64,000 bases of DNA from Trogon surrucura (Eukaryota; Chordata; Aves; Trogoniformes; Trogonidae), in contig CM036617.1 in the NCBI GenBank assembly GCA_020746105.1, positions 43,739,898 through 43,803,897 of the forward strand. The letters run 5' to 3'. The stretch's first letter is position 1. The number at the start of each line of letters is the position of its first letter. Made by a program: the position numbers and the translations under genes. Shown one piece after another: positions 33,963 to 45,475 of this stretch. The notes under the pieces were generated by a model, which searched no databases, was not told the origin of the DNA, and saw only the letters and a program-made list of their open reading frames with translations.

Positions 33963-36900
33963 ATTGCAAGTAAGGATCTTTGGATGGTGACTGACATTAA
34001 CATTCAGATAAATGGTTTGGGACATAGATGACTTTAGATACATTCTTTATTCTGCCAATATTAAATATATTTCAAAAATCATATGTTGCTATGAACCTAT
34101 TTTGCTCGCCATCTGGATATTAGCATTCTTTTTTCAGTTTTCTTCTTTTTAATATTCAGTGAAAGAGGGAAGTTTCACCCCCATCCGCTTGCCATAATGG
34201 AGGTATAGCTCTTGCTTTTTAAGAAATTTCTCAAAAATTTTGAGCCCATGTTCTTTAATATTGCAATTAGGGATTCAAGAATATTTACTTGAGAAGTAAT
34301 ATATATGGTGAAATATAAGAATTTTCCTGCACTACTCTGCTGACACTGGAATTCAAGGTTTGATTGTTTTTTAATTTCTTCATAAGAAGAAGAAAAAATA
34401 AGCTAGTTTCTAGGTTGTAGATTCCAGGAGATTTATGGAGTTTTATCTGGCTGGTTGCCACAAAGGTTAATTACTGTTGAGATAAGCCCTAAGGATTATG
34501 AAATTTCAAAGCACAGGAAAAATGCTATTCTTTGTTATATAAGGAATAAGTTCCAAAACAACTTGGATGTCCTTATTAGAAACAGCAGAAGGAACAAAAA
34601 TAAGCTGGGACAGCTGCAGGGTTTGTTTTTTTAATTTTATTTTTTTTTTCCTAGTGATGTTTCAGGTGAAATGCCCCTGTTACATTTGTAATCTTTATCC
34701 CACTCCCTTGGGGTATGGAAGGAGTTAATGTGGTGCGTCTTTTCTTAGCTATAAAGCCTTTCTTTTAGTGCTTTAACTAAATTCTCTTTGATTTGTAGCT
34801 ATATTTAACTCCAGCATTTTTGAAGCCATCAGCAAAAATATCCAAAATATCAACAAGAAGAAATGGTAATATGAACAGTGAAGGTGCTTTGATTGTTTTC
34901 TGCACTAGGTCACATAATTTAAAAAGAGGTGTTAAAAATGAGGTTGTAATTCTTGTTAAAACACAAGCATTGGAAACATAAAAAGGTATCCTTCTCTTTG
35001 ATCTGTATTAGGAAAAAGAGGGTAAAGTTTTATCAGCTTGAATGGATTTTATTTTCACTGTGAAGGATTTAACATAGCTGTACATTTGATTCACTTGAAT
35101 AGCATGTCTTCAAATGCCCAGAATCAACCATGGAGGATGTTATGCACTTAAACTCAATAAGCAAAAAGGCAGAAAATATTTGAGGTTCCTCAGTCTCTTC
35201 CCAAGGAAGATGTTGTGTTATCTTTCTAGCTGGTTTAGATATGTTCTAGATGTTTTAGATATATTTTTCAGACCTTACTGGTATCCTTAAACTCTGTGGG
35301 TTTTTTTAGTTATTATAAAACTCAAATAAAGTAATACCAAACTAAATGCATTGGAAACGTGATTAAAATTAAGCACACTGAAGAAATATTATGAATTATA
35401 TTCACCTGACAGATCTGTAAGAAATCTGGTACTATATTTACACTAATTAATTATTTCATTGTCAAAAAAAAGTATTTAATTTCTTCTCTAAAGAAAACAA
35501 TTGTTAAGAGAACTTTTACCTCCTTTGGTGCCTTTATAACAATTTATATGAAAAGCACTTTTAAATAAAATTTTATTTAAAAACAAAGCCAAAACCAACT
35601 TCATCTCACCATTTTGCTTTCTTGAGATAATTGTCCATTCTATAAGACTCCAAATAAATACAGGAACCATATTCCGTTGACTTTTCAATCTTTTTACCAG
35701 TCAACCAGTTTAAACATTCAGATAATAACTTTTAAGACGGCTAATAACATCTAATTTAGGACTGAGATTCAGTTTATCTCTTCACCTTAGTATGTAGACT
35801 CTGTGATGGTATTGACTGGAGGTTTGATAAAGTTTGACCACATTCAGAGCAGTTTAGTGCTGCTGGAAATGTGGTATGTAGGCTAAACTCCAGTTTTCAC
35901 TGCAAAATTGAATGAGTATTCCATAAGTCTTGTGTAAGGTCACCCTATACCATGAGTAATTCTTTGACTGCCTACAGCCTCTCAAATGGCAGTAAATACC
36001 AGGAATCAAGTTCAAAATCTCCATGGACAATAATGGAAAGCTAGACATCTACCTCAGTGCAGACACTTGCATTTAGACACCTGTTTTAAGTGGTTTGCCT
36101 AACTTATAAATTTAGATACCTTCACTCATGTCTTGGTTCAGTTGCTGAAACATGAACATCTGATAGATACTGTCTGAGGAACTCAAGGACATCTGAAGCA
36201 TAGCTATACGGTTGGTAGAAATGACACAGTGAACTTACAAGAGACTTTTTTTAATCGGGAGCTCTGACAAGAAGAGATACACTGGAGCAGTTTAAATATT
36301 AATAATAGATTCTCCTCTGGCATAAACAGAAATGTTTATATTGCTTTGTGTAATGAAGCTCGCAGCTTCGGATGGCAGATATGGCACTTTTCATTGTAGA
36401 AGACATACACTATCCAGAAGTAGAGGCTAGAAACTTCCCATCTCAGGCAGAAGAGAGATACTCATATGCAGGCAATTGGATTGAGCCCAGGGTGTTCACA
36501 ATGGTTATATTTAACTCTAAGCTTGTTATCCTAAATTCTATTTATAGCTAATGGAAAAAGAGTGGCACTCTTAGGGCATAACTGCTCTGACCTAATTTAG
36601 ATGTGCTCATTAAAGGTCATACTCAAGGGACCCCTTTGAGTCAATGAGGGGCTTAAAATTGCATTAAGATAACTGTGAAAGTGTTTTAAAGGAATTTTTG
36701 CAACTGCTTGTACACTGATTCTCCACATTGAAAGTGATGAGCATATTAGTTAGCTTCTATTGGGTAGAGTTAGTAGACAGACATGAGTTATGATAGGCTC
36801 TAGAAGAAGCAGCTGCTGAGTTTGTGTGCACAGCAAGAGCTGACTGCTAGTCTTTAAGAAAAAAATGGTATAGGCGGCCCTGTAGGACTCCTGTTGTCTG

Positions 36901-37197
36901 AGGTTAGGTTGAGCAGACTCACTGAAAAGACACCTGGCAGCAATCCTGTTTTTGGTGTGACATGAAGTCTTTTCCACAAAGAATACGACAGAAAGAATAT
37001 TGAAGTTGAAAGATTCAGGGCAGCAAAGATTAGGGTAGGAAAGATTTCCATTAAGAAGAAAGTAGCTACAACTGTGAGGTTAAATGTGACTGATCTAACA
37101 GAAGCTGGAGACATGGGAAAAGAATAACAGTTAGAAGAGGAGAGGATTAGAGACCAAGAAAGCCAAACATGTTTGGCAACTGATACTGAAAATCTAC
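33963..37197. other. AT-rich non-coding stretch
   Basis: No gene was recognised in 3.2 kb. The part 35830-36520 has the feel of an old repeat (GCATTTAGACACCTG near 36070 and TGCCTAACTTATAAATTTAG near 36097), but I cannot assign it. Confidence 0.45.
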
Positions 37198-37786
37198 TGT
37201 ACTGATTTCAGCTGAGACAGAGTTAATTTTTTTCCTAGTAGCTGGTTCAGTTCAGTGTTTTGGATTTAGTGTGAGAATAATGTTGGTAACACACCTATGT
37301 TTTATTTGTTGCTAAGTAGTACTTATCCTAAGTCAAGGATTTTTCAGTTTCCCAACCTCTGCCAGTGAGCAGGAGGTGCACAAAAAGCTGGGAGAGAGCA
37401 TGGCCAGAACACCTGACTCAAACTAGCCAGAGGGATATTCCATACCACAGAACGTCATGCTCTCTGTACAAACAAGAGGAGCTGGTCAGGAGGGGCAGAT
37501 CACTGCTCAGGCCTCAGTGAATGGGTGGTGAGCATTTGCATTTTGCATAACTTGTCTTTTCTTGGGGTATATTTTCCTCTGTTTTTGTTGTCTTTTTCAT
37601 TATTATTATTATTATTAGTAGTAGTAGTAGTATATGTTATATTATAGTTGTTAAACTGTTCTTATCACAACCAATGATTTTTCCTTTTTTTCCTTTTCAG
37701 TCCTCCTCCCCGTCCCATTGCAGAATGGGAGGAGTCAGTGACCAAGGGCTTAGCACTTGGTTCCTGAGTGGCATTAAGCCACTATA
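37198..37786 (+). mobile_element. LTR D: solo LTR, 0.6-kb family
   Basis: It starts TGTACTGATTTCAGCTGAGA and ends at GGCATTAAGCCACTATA. Internal landmarks are GAGAATAATGTTGGTAACAC, GGATATTCCATACCACAGAA, GGTGGTGAGCATTTGC and an ATT/AGT microsatellite (37599-37632) just before the R/U5-like TTAAACTGTTCTTATCACAA. Flanks TCTAC (37193-37197) and TCTAT (37787-37791) match at 4 of 5, consistent with an ageing 5-bp target duplication. No provirus interior follows. Confidence 0.87.
37599..37632 (+). repeat. ATT/AGT trinucleotide microsatellite inside LTR D
   Basis: About six ATT units are followed by about five AGT units. Equivalent A/T-rich repeats occur at the same place in LTRs E and I, so this is a family hot spot rather than a separate locus. 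Confidence 0.85.
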
Positions 37787-38812
37787 TCTATGCAAGGATC
37801 ACTCCATTTGGTAGATTGGAATATATGTTATGTCTAATTCTTCTGGTTTTCCACAGCTAGGTGTGATAAACTAAATCAGACACAGGTTATAAACCAGTTA
37901 AGGATCAAGCTCTAAACCTGCAGGCAGTAAGGACACAGTAGGAAGTGCTGATTTTCAAGAATTCATGTCTAAGTTCTGCACAATTTCTGCAGACAGAACA
38001 GATGTGTCTTGGTAGAAGACCTTTAAACCACTGTTTCTCTCCAGTGAAAGAGCTTTTGGGAAAACTAGTGAATTAAACCAATTGACCTGTGAGAATTTGA
38101 CTCTAGCAGTTGTTAGTGGACAAAAGCTCTAGAAATGTTTATACATTTATATAAGCATATACCTATGTGTATAAAGAAGACAGATATGAATAATGAAAAC
38201 AAGCTCTCTTGAAAAAGAGCTTGAGGCATATAAAAAGAAACTTTTTAATTTTCAAAGCAGAGTGTCTATGAATTATACTGCAGTTGAAATCTGAATATAA
38301 CATTACATTAAGAAACTATCTGGTTAGATATTTATTTTTTAAGTTTCTGATTTACTTAGTTCTGAGCAACCTTATACACTCTGTGACCTCAATTCTTAAT
38401 TTTAGAGTGAGACCCAAGGGATACAAAATTAGCTGCTGCTTTTTAAGGAGCTGGTCCAGGGGCAAAACAAAGGTGAAGGCAGTGACCTTCCATGAGACCT
38501 AGTGAGGGAGACCTTGTGATGTTTGCCATAGAGACAGTACAGGTAAACTACTGAAACAGTAGCTTCTACTTAACTCCTAGTCCAATTATGAAGAACTGCC
38601 ACAACTGTCAGGTTATTCTCTGGTGGCATATATAGCTTATAGCCTGAAAGTAGCAAGTTAAAAGAGCAGGTAAAATCTTTAAGTATGAAAAGTAAATTAT
38701 AAATGCCGCCTTCTACAGAACTTCATGGTCATACCTCATTGAACTGTAAAAATGTATGTATGGGATGCAAGATCATAGACTTGTGCATCCTTTACCTATC
38801 TATGATGCACCT
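37787..38812. other. Non-coding spacer between LTR D and LTR E
   Basis: These 1,026 bases show no recognised element. The frame at 38284-38502 is short and unsupported. Confidence 0.5.
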
Positions 38813-39077
38813 TCTCCTGATTTCAGCTGCAAAAGAGTTAATTTTCTTCTTAGTAGCTTGTACAGTCAAGTATTTTGCATTTAGTATGAGAATAATGTTG
38901 ATAACCGACTGATGTTTTAACTGTTGTTAAGTAGTGCTTATCCTAAGTTAAGGATTTTTCAGTTTTCCATGTTATACCAGTGAGCAGGAGATGAAGAAGA
39001 AGTTGGGACGGAGCATGGCCAAGACAGCTTCCATCAACAAGTCAAAGGGATATTCCATAACACAGAATGTCATCCTC

Positions 39078-39092
39078 AGTGTATAAACTGTG
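39078..39092 (+). promoter_or_regulatory. TATA box of LTR E
   Basis: GTGTATAAACTG at the position where the family carries TATATAAAC. LTR D has lost it (CTGTACAAAC). It is predicted from position and sequence only. Confidence 0.5.
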
Positions 39093-39207
39093 GCGACTTG
39101 ACAGGGAGCGGCAGATCACTGCTTGGGCATCAGTCAGTGGGTGGTTAGTAATTGGGTTGTGCATCACTTGTCTTTTCTTGGGTTTTATTTTTCTCTTTTT
39201 TTTGTTA

Positions 39208-39265
39208 TAATTTATTTTTATTTTTATTTTTATTTTTTGAATTTTTATTTTCATTATTTTTATTG
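39208..39265. repeat. T-rich (TTTTTA)n repeat inside LTR E
   Basis: Repeated TTTTTA-like units in the same relative place as the trinucleotide repeat of LTR D. Confidence 0.75.
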
Positions 39266-39297
39266 TAGCTATTAAACTGTTCTCACCTCAAGTAGAC

Positions 39298-39937
39298 TTT
39301 ATTATATTAGGTGATACAAACAAACTATAAAAAAACAAACAAAACAAAAACTTCAAAGTTACTGACTTTATATAAACAACAGAAAACATGCAGAAATAGC
39401 TGCAGAAAGACTAATATCGGTAATAGGTTTTGGCAGACCTCGTGCTAAAATAGGAAGCAGAATAAAATAGGAAGAATTTAAGAAAATGGGTGAAAGTTAG
39501 TAAAGGAAAAAACTTTTCACTTTATACAAACATAACTGGTTTCTGAACAGGATCAAACTGGTTTAATTAACCTTGGATTACACATTATACAAAAAGTTAC
39601 ACCAAATATACTGAAGATCAGATCTTTGCATCTATTTATCCTAAGGGGTTTTGTTTCGTGTATCTTTTTTTTTCCTCCTGACAAAGTAACCTTGTACATA
39701 CTAATGGTCAGGAAATAAAATTTGGGGTTTAGTGAGGAACAGTACTTCTCTGCAGGTGCAACAGGACAGAGCCTCACTTTCTTGCAGTTTACTATCTAAA
39801 ATCAGCAAAATTTAGTCCTAAAAGTTTGCTATGTACTAGTTTATCTGATGGTCTTAAACTTTGTAGTAATTTTGATATAAAGACTTGTTTATTTCATAAA
39901 ATACATTTATAGCAATTATAATAGTGTTGTCAGGAGG
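39298..39937. other. AT-rich non-coding stretch
   Basis: 640 bases, with A-rich text at 39328-39350 and T-rich text at 39665-39675. No element was recognised. Confidence 0.5.
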
Positions 39938-40448
39938 TAAAGGGAGGTGATTCTTCCTCTCAACACTGGTGAGACATATCTGGAGTGCTGGGCTCTGCAG
40001 TATAAGAGAGCAGATGCTGGAACAAGTCCAGTGAAAGGCCATAAAGATGGTTAAGAACCTGGAGCATCTCTCATATGAGACACTGAGAACTGTGGCTCCT
40101 CAGCCTGAAGAGGAAGGCCTAAAGAGATCTTAGCAATGTTTCTGAAAACCCACTGGTGAAATGAAGGCAACCAAGTCAGATTTTCCTGAGTAGTGCCAGT
40201 GACAAGAAAGAGGTCGTCGGCACAGATTGAAAACGTTGAATTCCTCTGAACAAAAGAAAAACTCTATTTTAATGTGAGGGTGGTCCAACAGTGAAGCAGG
40301 TTTCTCGGAGAGGTTGTGGTGTCTCCGTCCTTGGTGATATTGAAAAGCCAGCTGGACACAGTCCTGAACAATCTGACCCTGTTTCAGGAGGTGGGTTGGA
40401 CTAAGTGATTCCTTCCAACCTCAATGATTCTGTGACTCTATGATTTCT
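39938..40448 (+). mobile_element. CR1: CR1 LINE fragment, decayed
   Basis: It aligns with the last 500 bases of CR1: GGGAGGTGATTCTTCCTCTC, GGTGAGACATATCTGGAGTG, AACCTGGAGCATCTCTCATA, AGAGGTTGTGGTGTCTCCGT and GAGGTGGGTTGGACTAAGTG, with the tail ATGATTCTGTGACTCTATGA. No open frame persists, which suggests an older copy. Confidence 0.87.
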
Positions 40449-40894
40449 GTCAAGTTTTTAAAATCATACCACTAATTAATTTTTATCTCAATGTTTATAA
40501 TAACTTATTTTGAATTTTGTAGTAAAATCTTTAAACGACATTTGCACTAACAGTTTTTGAGAAGTATTTATTTGGAATTAAGCCGGGCAGACAGCTAACC
40601 TGACTACCTTTCTCCCATACTTTATAGAAAAGAGACTTATCATGACATGGAATATCTTTTCAAAAATAAATGCTTAAATTTCAGATGTTGTCACAAAATC
40701 ATTACAGTGCAATTTACTGTATTACTCGTCTTCATCCATATTCACTGCAGGTTAACTGTCTGGATCACATCCTTAGCATGTCAAAGACAATGGAAATTCA
40801 TTAAAACTTAATGGTTAGCTGTGAAAGTGAAAGTAGGGAGCAGAGATTAGAGGAGTCATAGACCTACAAATTCTATCAATATCTTTTGTAGTGG
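40449..40894. other. Non-coding spacer between CR1 and LTR G
   Basis: 446 AT-rich bases without a recognised element. The last five bases, AGTGG, are the left target duplication of LTR G. Confidence 0.5.
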
Positions 40895-41660
40895 TGTCCT
40901 GGTTTGAGCTAAACAGAACCAATTCTGTTCAGTGATTTTTCCTTCTCAGCTCGGTGTCTTCTAAAAGGCTGCACGTTCTGAAGTCAGCTGCATGTTTGTG
41001 CAGACAGTGTGTGCTACTGAAGTGATAATGCTTGATGGTTACAGTCACTGCCTGGGATTGGTAACCAGAAAGGTTCTTGCTTATACTTATTCGTATAACG
41101 ACCAAGGTCACTGCTGGATCTTCTGTGCCATATTGGGGGTACTGGGAAGTAAAAGGGATCACAAAGAAGTAAAAGGTTGCACCTCCAGTCAGTAACAGAC
41201 AAGACAGGTGACCGACAAGAGTATTCCATTCCACGTACATTATATTCAGTAGAAAACTGAGGGATCATGGGGGTTAAGCTCTCATCTTTGATCGCCGGTG
41301 TCTGGGCAGGACTCCATTTTTCTGCTTTTAATCCCGAGTTCCTGAACCCAGCTCCTGAATCTGGTTCCCCTCTGCCATTTAACCTGGAGTTTCCCTGGTA
41401 CCTGTCTGCTCTGCAGCATCAGTGGTGATTGCTATGACAGAGTCTGGTTCGATGTTAGTTTTGTATATTTTACTATATGCATATAGTTCATTGTTGGTTT
41501 TTTTGTTTTTTTATTATTTTTTTATTAAAGCCAGTGTAGTTTCTTTTCCAATCCATAAGTCTTTCTGCCTTATTCCATTTCTATCCTCGTTCTGGGGAGG
41601 TAGAGGGGTTAGAGAGCATCTGTCAGTGTTCAGTGGCTGGCTCAGACCTAACCCTCAACA
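40895..41660 (+). mobile_element. LTR G: solo LTR, 0.77-kb family, perfect AGTGG target duplication
   Basis: It starts TGTCCTGGTTTGAGCTAAAC and ends CCTAACCCTCAACA, 766 bases in all. The flanks are identical 5-mers AGTGG (40890-40894 and 41661-41665). A polyadenylation-type ATTAAA lies at 41524-41529, after a T-rich tract. The TATA-like position reads ACATTATATTCAGTAG (about 41239). It aligns along its whole length with the reverse complement of LTR H at roughly 75-80% by eye. The antisense frames at 40929-41240 and 41014-41268 are chance frames. Confidence 0.92.
41524..41529 (+). promoter_or_regulatory. LTR G polyadenylation signal
   Basis: ATTAAA directly upstream of GCCAGTGTAG. The equivalent ATTAAA of LTR H is on the minus strand at 42147-42152. 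Confidence 0.5.
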
Positions 41661-41744
41661 AGTGGAAATACACATTCATGAACGAAATTACAGAAAATGA
41701 AACAGCCTTTTCAGAACGTACTCAGATAGCAAATATGTGTAACA

Positions 41745-41950
41745 CAGAGAGAAGAAATTATTAAAATACCAGGTTATTTGGGGAGAGCTCAATTATCAGT
41801 TATGGTCACGTGCAAAAAATAAAATCCACTTGGGGAAACAACACAAATTTAATTTAAACACCATCACTACCAATTTACCAATCAAATCAGAGTAGATTAG
41901 ATTCTTCATCTGAGATATGGGAAAGTAAGCTTAAATCCCTGTTCTCCATG
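41745..41950 (-). mobile_element. Old LTR fragment of the 1.18-kb (A/B/C) family
   Basis: The text GGTTATTTGGGGAGAGC...CAGTTATGGTCACGTGC, then CCACTTGGGGAAACAACAC, AATTTAATTT and CAATCAAATCAGAGTAGA parallels the left 250 bases of LTRs A and B, around the polyadenylation region. The match is clearly degraded. It lies wholly in the spacer between LTRs G and H, so those two may have inserted near or into an older LTR. Confidence 0.5.
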
Positions 41951-42011
41951 ATTCAGAGAACTTCCTATCCTGGAAACACTTATTATGAATGTTTACATCA
42001 TGCTAAGGGAA

Positions 42012-42778
42012 TGTCATGGGTTAGAGCTCGGCCGGCCACTAACACAAACAGACACTCTCTAACCCCCTTCCCCCCGCCCCCAAACGGGAGAGAAAAGGGA
42101 ATAGACAGAGAGACTTAAGGGTTAGAGAAGAAAAAACTAGAACAGCTTTAATGAAACAAATATGGAAATAATAGTGAAATGATAAAAATAAGGAACTGTA
42201 TACAACTGTATATACATAACTTCCTCTCTCAATAACAGTCATCACTGACGCTGCAGAGCTGGTGGCACTGGGGAAGCCCCAGGCCCAGTGGTGGTGCGAG
42301 CTGGATACAGGGAGCTGGATTCGGGAACTCAGGATCCGGATCAAAATCAGGAGGTCAGATGGAGTCCTTCCTGGACACCGGCCATTGCAGAAAAGGGATG
42401 AAACTCTCATGATCACTCAATTTATACTAAATATGACATATATGGAATGGAATACTCTTGTTGGTCACTCGTCTTGTCTATTACCCCCCGGAGATGCAAC
42501 ATTTTGTCCTTGTGACCCCTCTTACTACCCAGCACCCCCAGCGTGGCACACAAGAGCCAGCAGTGGCCTTAGTCACTATAGGAATAAGTATCAGCAAGAG
42601 CCTTTCTGCATCCCAGTCCCAGGCAGTAACTGTAAACATCAGGTGTTATCACTGCCAGTAGCAGGCACTGTCTGCAGAAACATGTTGCTAACTTCAGAAT
42701 GTGCAGCCTTTTAGAAGAGACTAAACTGGAAAGTAAAAATCACTAAGCAGAACTGGGTTTTTAGCTAAACCCAGGACA
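42012..42778 (-). mobile_element. LTR H: solo LTR, 0.77-kb family, perfect GGGAA target duplication
   Basis: The left end is TGTCATGGGTTAGAGCTCGG and the right end TTAGCTAAACCCAGGACA, 767 bases. Flanks GGGAA (42007-42011) and GGGAA (42779-42783) are identical. In LTR sense (minus) there is a TATA-like TTAGTATAAATTGAG (about 42417-42433) and ATTAAA (42147-42152). It is in the opposite orientation to LTR G. The frames at 42262-42714 (+, 150 codons) and 42039-42416 (-, 125 codons) are chance frames through the LTR and have no retroviral protein features. Confidence 0.94.
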
Positions 42779-45448
42779 GGGAAAGAGGGCCAAAGAGCAA
42801 GCACACTGTTGAACTGATAGCTCACTACTTGCCTAGTTCACTCTGAGACAAGTCTACTACAGAGAAAGTTAATCACCAGCTAATCACAGCCTAATCAGTG
42901 CCATTTCACCTTGGGGACAACAATCAGTCTCTGGTCTCTGGCTATTATTAAAATAACCATAGACATGGGTACTAATGCATGCCTCTGTGTGCGTGTGTTT
43001 GGGTTTTTCTTATCTTGATAAATTAGAAAAAGACAAATTTTGCTCAAATATCCAGGAATTTCAATTTGGCAGTGAGGTTGTGTAGTACACACTAGAATTT
43101 AAGCCATTCTGGAGGCAGCTGTCCCGTTCGAGGAGACAAACAAGCAGTGCCTAAGAAGGTAAGCTTTTTCCCTGTATAATTCTTAGTATGTATATTTGCT
43201 TCTTTAACATAGCGTTATTAGAAAAAGCAGACTTAGTGGAATCAATAAAAGTCCAGAGAGCTGCAGAAGAGACTGAATGATAGACAGAGATGATAAATCA
43301 CTAGAAAAAAATGAGAGGAAAAACTTTACAAGTAAATATAAGGAATGTTTTAGAAATAAATGAGCAGAAAAAAAAAAAGAAGTAAATAAAAATAAAAGTT
43401 CCGTTTTGAGTAAGTCCAAAGAGAATGAACACATTTCAGTCCAGGATGTTTTCAAACAAGGTTGCCATAAATGCAACAGCTTCACTAATGGCTTAGTGGA
43501 ACTGTGTACTTGAGAAAATTAATAATGACTAGCAAAGTTGAAAATGTTTACAAATTGGATTACCATTAACATAGTATAGGATCATAAAACCTTTACCACA
43601 CAAAAGGTGAACAAATTGTTAAAACTTAAATATCAACTACCAAATTGTTAAAATAACTGCACATAGTTTGCTGACTATTTTTTTCACTATGTTTGGTACA
43701 TATAACCCAAAAGCTTTCATTGAGTGCTTTTATTAAGAGGGATCACCAGTAATGTATACACAAAAGTATAATTCAGGAGTCAGGTATATATCTCAAATAA
43801 TTGCATTGTCAGTTATCTTCTAAAGTATATTAACGCAATTATATTAGTCTTAAGCATTTGATTTCTGAGGTAATTAAGAAAACTTTTAAAACATTTTCTA
43901 CTCTCAGTCATTTCACAAGAGCAATAAAACTATCCCATCAATTCAGTCTTCAGGAAAAATTAGTCCTCTGCGGGAGAACATCTCTCATGACGGCAATCAA
44001 AGCATCTACTATGGCGAGATGTATTTGCTTACTTGTGCTTCACAGTGCAACTTTGTACTTGGAATTTATGGAAAGAATAAAAGTGAAATACAGCCTGTTT
44101 GTGGGCAGTATGCAGATCTGCACACATTATCTAAATTGTAGATCTAAAATATTCCTGTCCATTTTGTATGCCCTTCTTGTTATTTACAGGATCTAGCTTG
44201 GGGAGATAAGCTAGTCTGGCAACTTCAACTTAGAGAACTTTAAAGTATTTGAAGAACTTAAAGGAACTGTATGAATTCAGTGCCTGAGAACTTGTTTACT
44301 CATTCTTAGAATTTTAGAAAGAGTGAAAATAAGTGAGGCGTATATGTCACAAAATAGAAATAAATTAAGTCAGAATCTCTTTCACTACAGAAAATGTGTT
44401 GTAGCTCACTAAAATGCTAGGATGCAAGCAAGAAATTTCTTCTATATTTCTTAATTTTAGGCACATTTTGTATTCTCTGGTTTAGAGGCTCAATTCTGTG
44501 AACAAAAGAGAGCAAGGCTTTTTGAAGTCAATTAGGCTTTCAGCTTTGCTGATACACTGTCTCAATGCTAGCCCAAAAAGCATGCTTATGTTTTTGTATA
44601 ACCGAAGAACTGGGAGAAAAAGTAATCCTAGTCACCAGCCCATTTTCCTGAGTGACTTTTGTCTGAAAAGACTGTATGTGACAAAGTCTGCACTCAGTCA
44701 TTTTGACACCGTCAATCTAACAAAGCATTCAGAGTACTGCAGGACATTTAAAATGTGTTACACTAAAAAAGGATATCAGCTTCTCAGGTGTTTTCAGAAA
44801 ACATTACTTTGCAAAAATGCCACTGGGTTTCTGCTCATGGCCTCCTCATTTTTATTCAGGAATATTAATTTTTTCTAATGACAAATAGGAGAACACACAT
44901 AACGATTTGCTAACATTTGGGTTCTCATCACTCATTGTCATGTATCATCAAAAAAACTTTTGAGTATGCTAAAATCTCTTACACAAATTATTCAGAAATA
45001 ACAGAAAAAATATTAATATAATTTACTGAATATATAACCTAATGAAAACCAAGAGGCTTTCAGGTACAATTTTGTATCTTTTAGTGTCTCTGATATGTAC
45101 TTGGGTATTTTCCATCTCAGGTATTCTCAGTTTGGAATGAGTTTGTGGTTTTTAAAACATTTGCATTTCCAGAATCACACAAATATTCTTTAAAAAGTTT
45201 ACCTGATACAGACATCATTAAATCATGATAAAATCTGACCTTTAATCATGTTATGCAGGTTCTGTAATTTTGGTAGCTTTTTTGATGGTAGTAATTGATA
45301 TTTTTACACATTAAAATCACTGAATGCTTTACTAAACATCTGAAGAGTGTCAAAACCATTTGTATTTTCTCTGACTTGATTGAGTGGTAAAGGCTTTCTT
45401 CGGTTTCTTTCATTCAGTTTCTTTCACTCTTAATTTACCAAGGGTTAA

Positions 45449-45475
45449 AAAAAAAAAAAAGAAAAAAAATTTTTT
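45449..45475. repeat. A-run followed by T-run
   Basis: About 13 A, a G, 8 A and then 7 T, forming a near-palindromic A/T tract. Confidence 0.8.

Larger units (their letters stand above)
38813..39297 (+). mobile_element. LTR E: 3'-truncated LTR, 0.6-kb family
   Basis: It begins TCTCCTGATTTCAGCTGC (TC for the family TG) and follows LTR D through GAGAATAATGTTGATAACCG, GGATATTCCATAACACAGAA, a TATA box (GTGTATAAACTGTGG, about 39078) and GTGGGTGGTTAGTAATTGG. An A/T-rich repeat (39208-39265) and ATTAAA (39271-39276) follow. Homology stops near TTCTCACCTCAAGTAG, so roughly the last 80-90 bases of the family are missing. No clean target duplication is visible. Confidence 0.8.

Noticed and set aside
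39284..39288. CACCT as a target duplication of LTR E (also at 38808-38812)
   Set aside because: The right copy falls within sequence that still resembles the LTR family, and the family 3' end is missing, so the match is probably chance.
42262..42714. 150-codon plus-strand open frame
   Set aside because: It is contained in LTR H, antisense to its transcription signals, with no retroviral or host protein features.
40895..42778. Terminal inverted repeats of a DNA transposon
   Set aside because: Each arm is a complete LTR with TG...CA ends and its own 5-bp duplication. There is no transposase between them and the spacer holds an older LTR fragment.
43858..44196. 112-codon plus-strand open frame
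   Set aside because: No recognisable family. It sits in ordinary AT-rich DNA with no supporting signals.
44498..44878. 126-codon plus-strand open frame
   Set aside because: No domain, signal peptide or family resemblance was seen and there are no splice or promoter signals to support it. One frame of this length in 64 kb of AT-rich DNA is not surprising.
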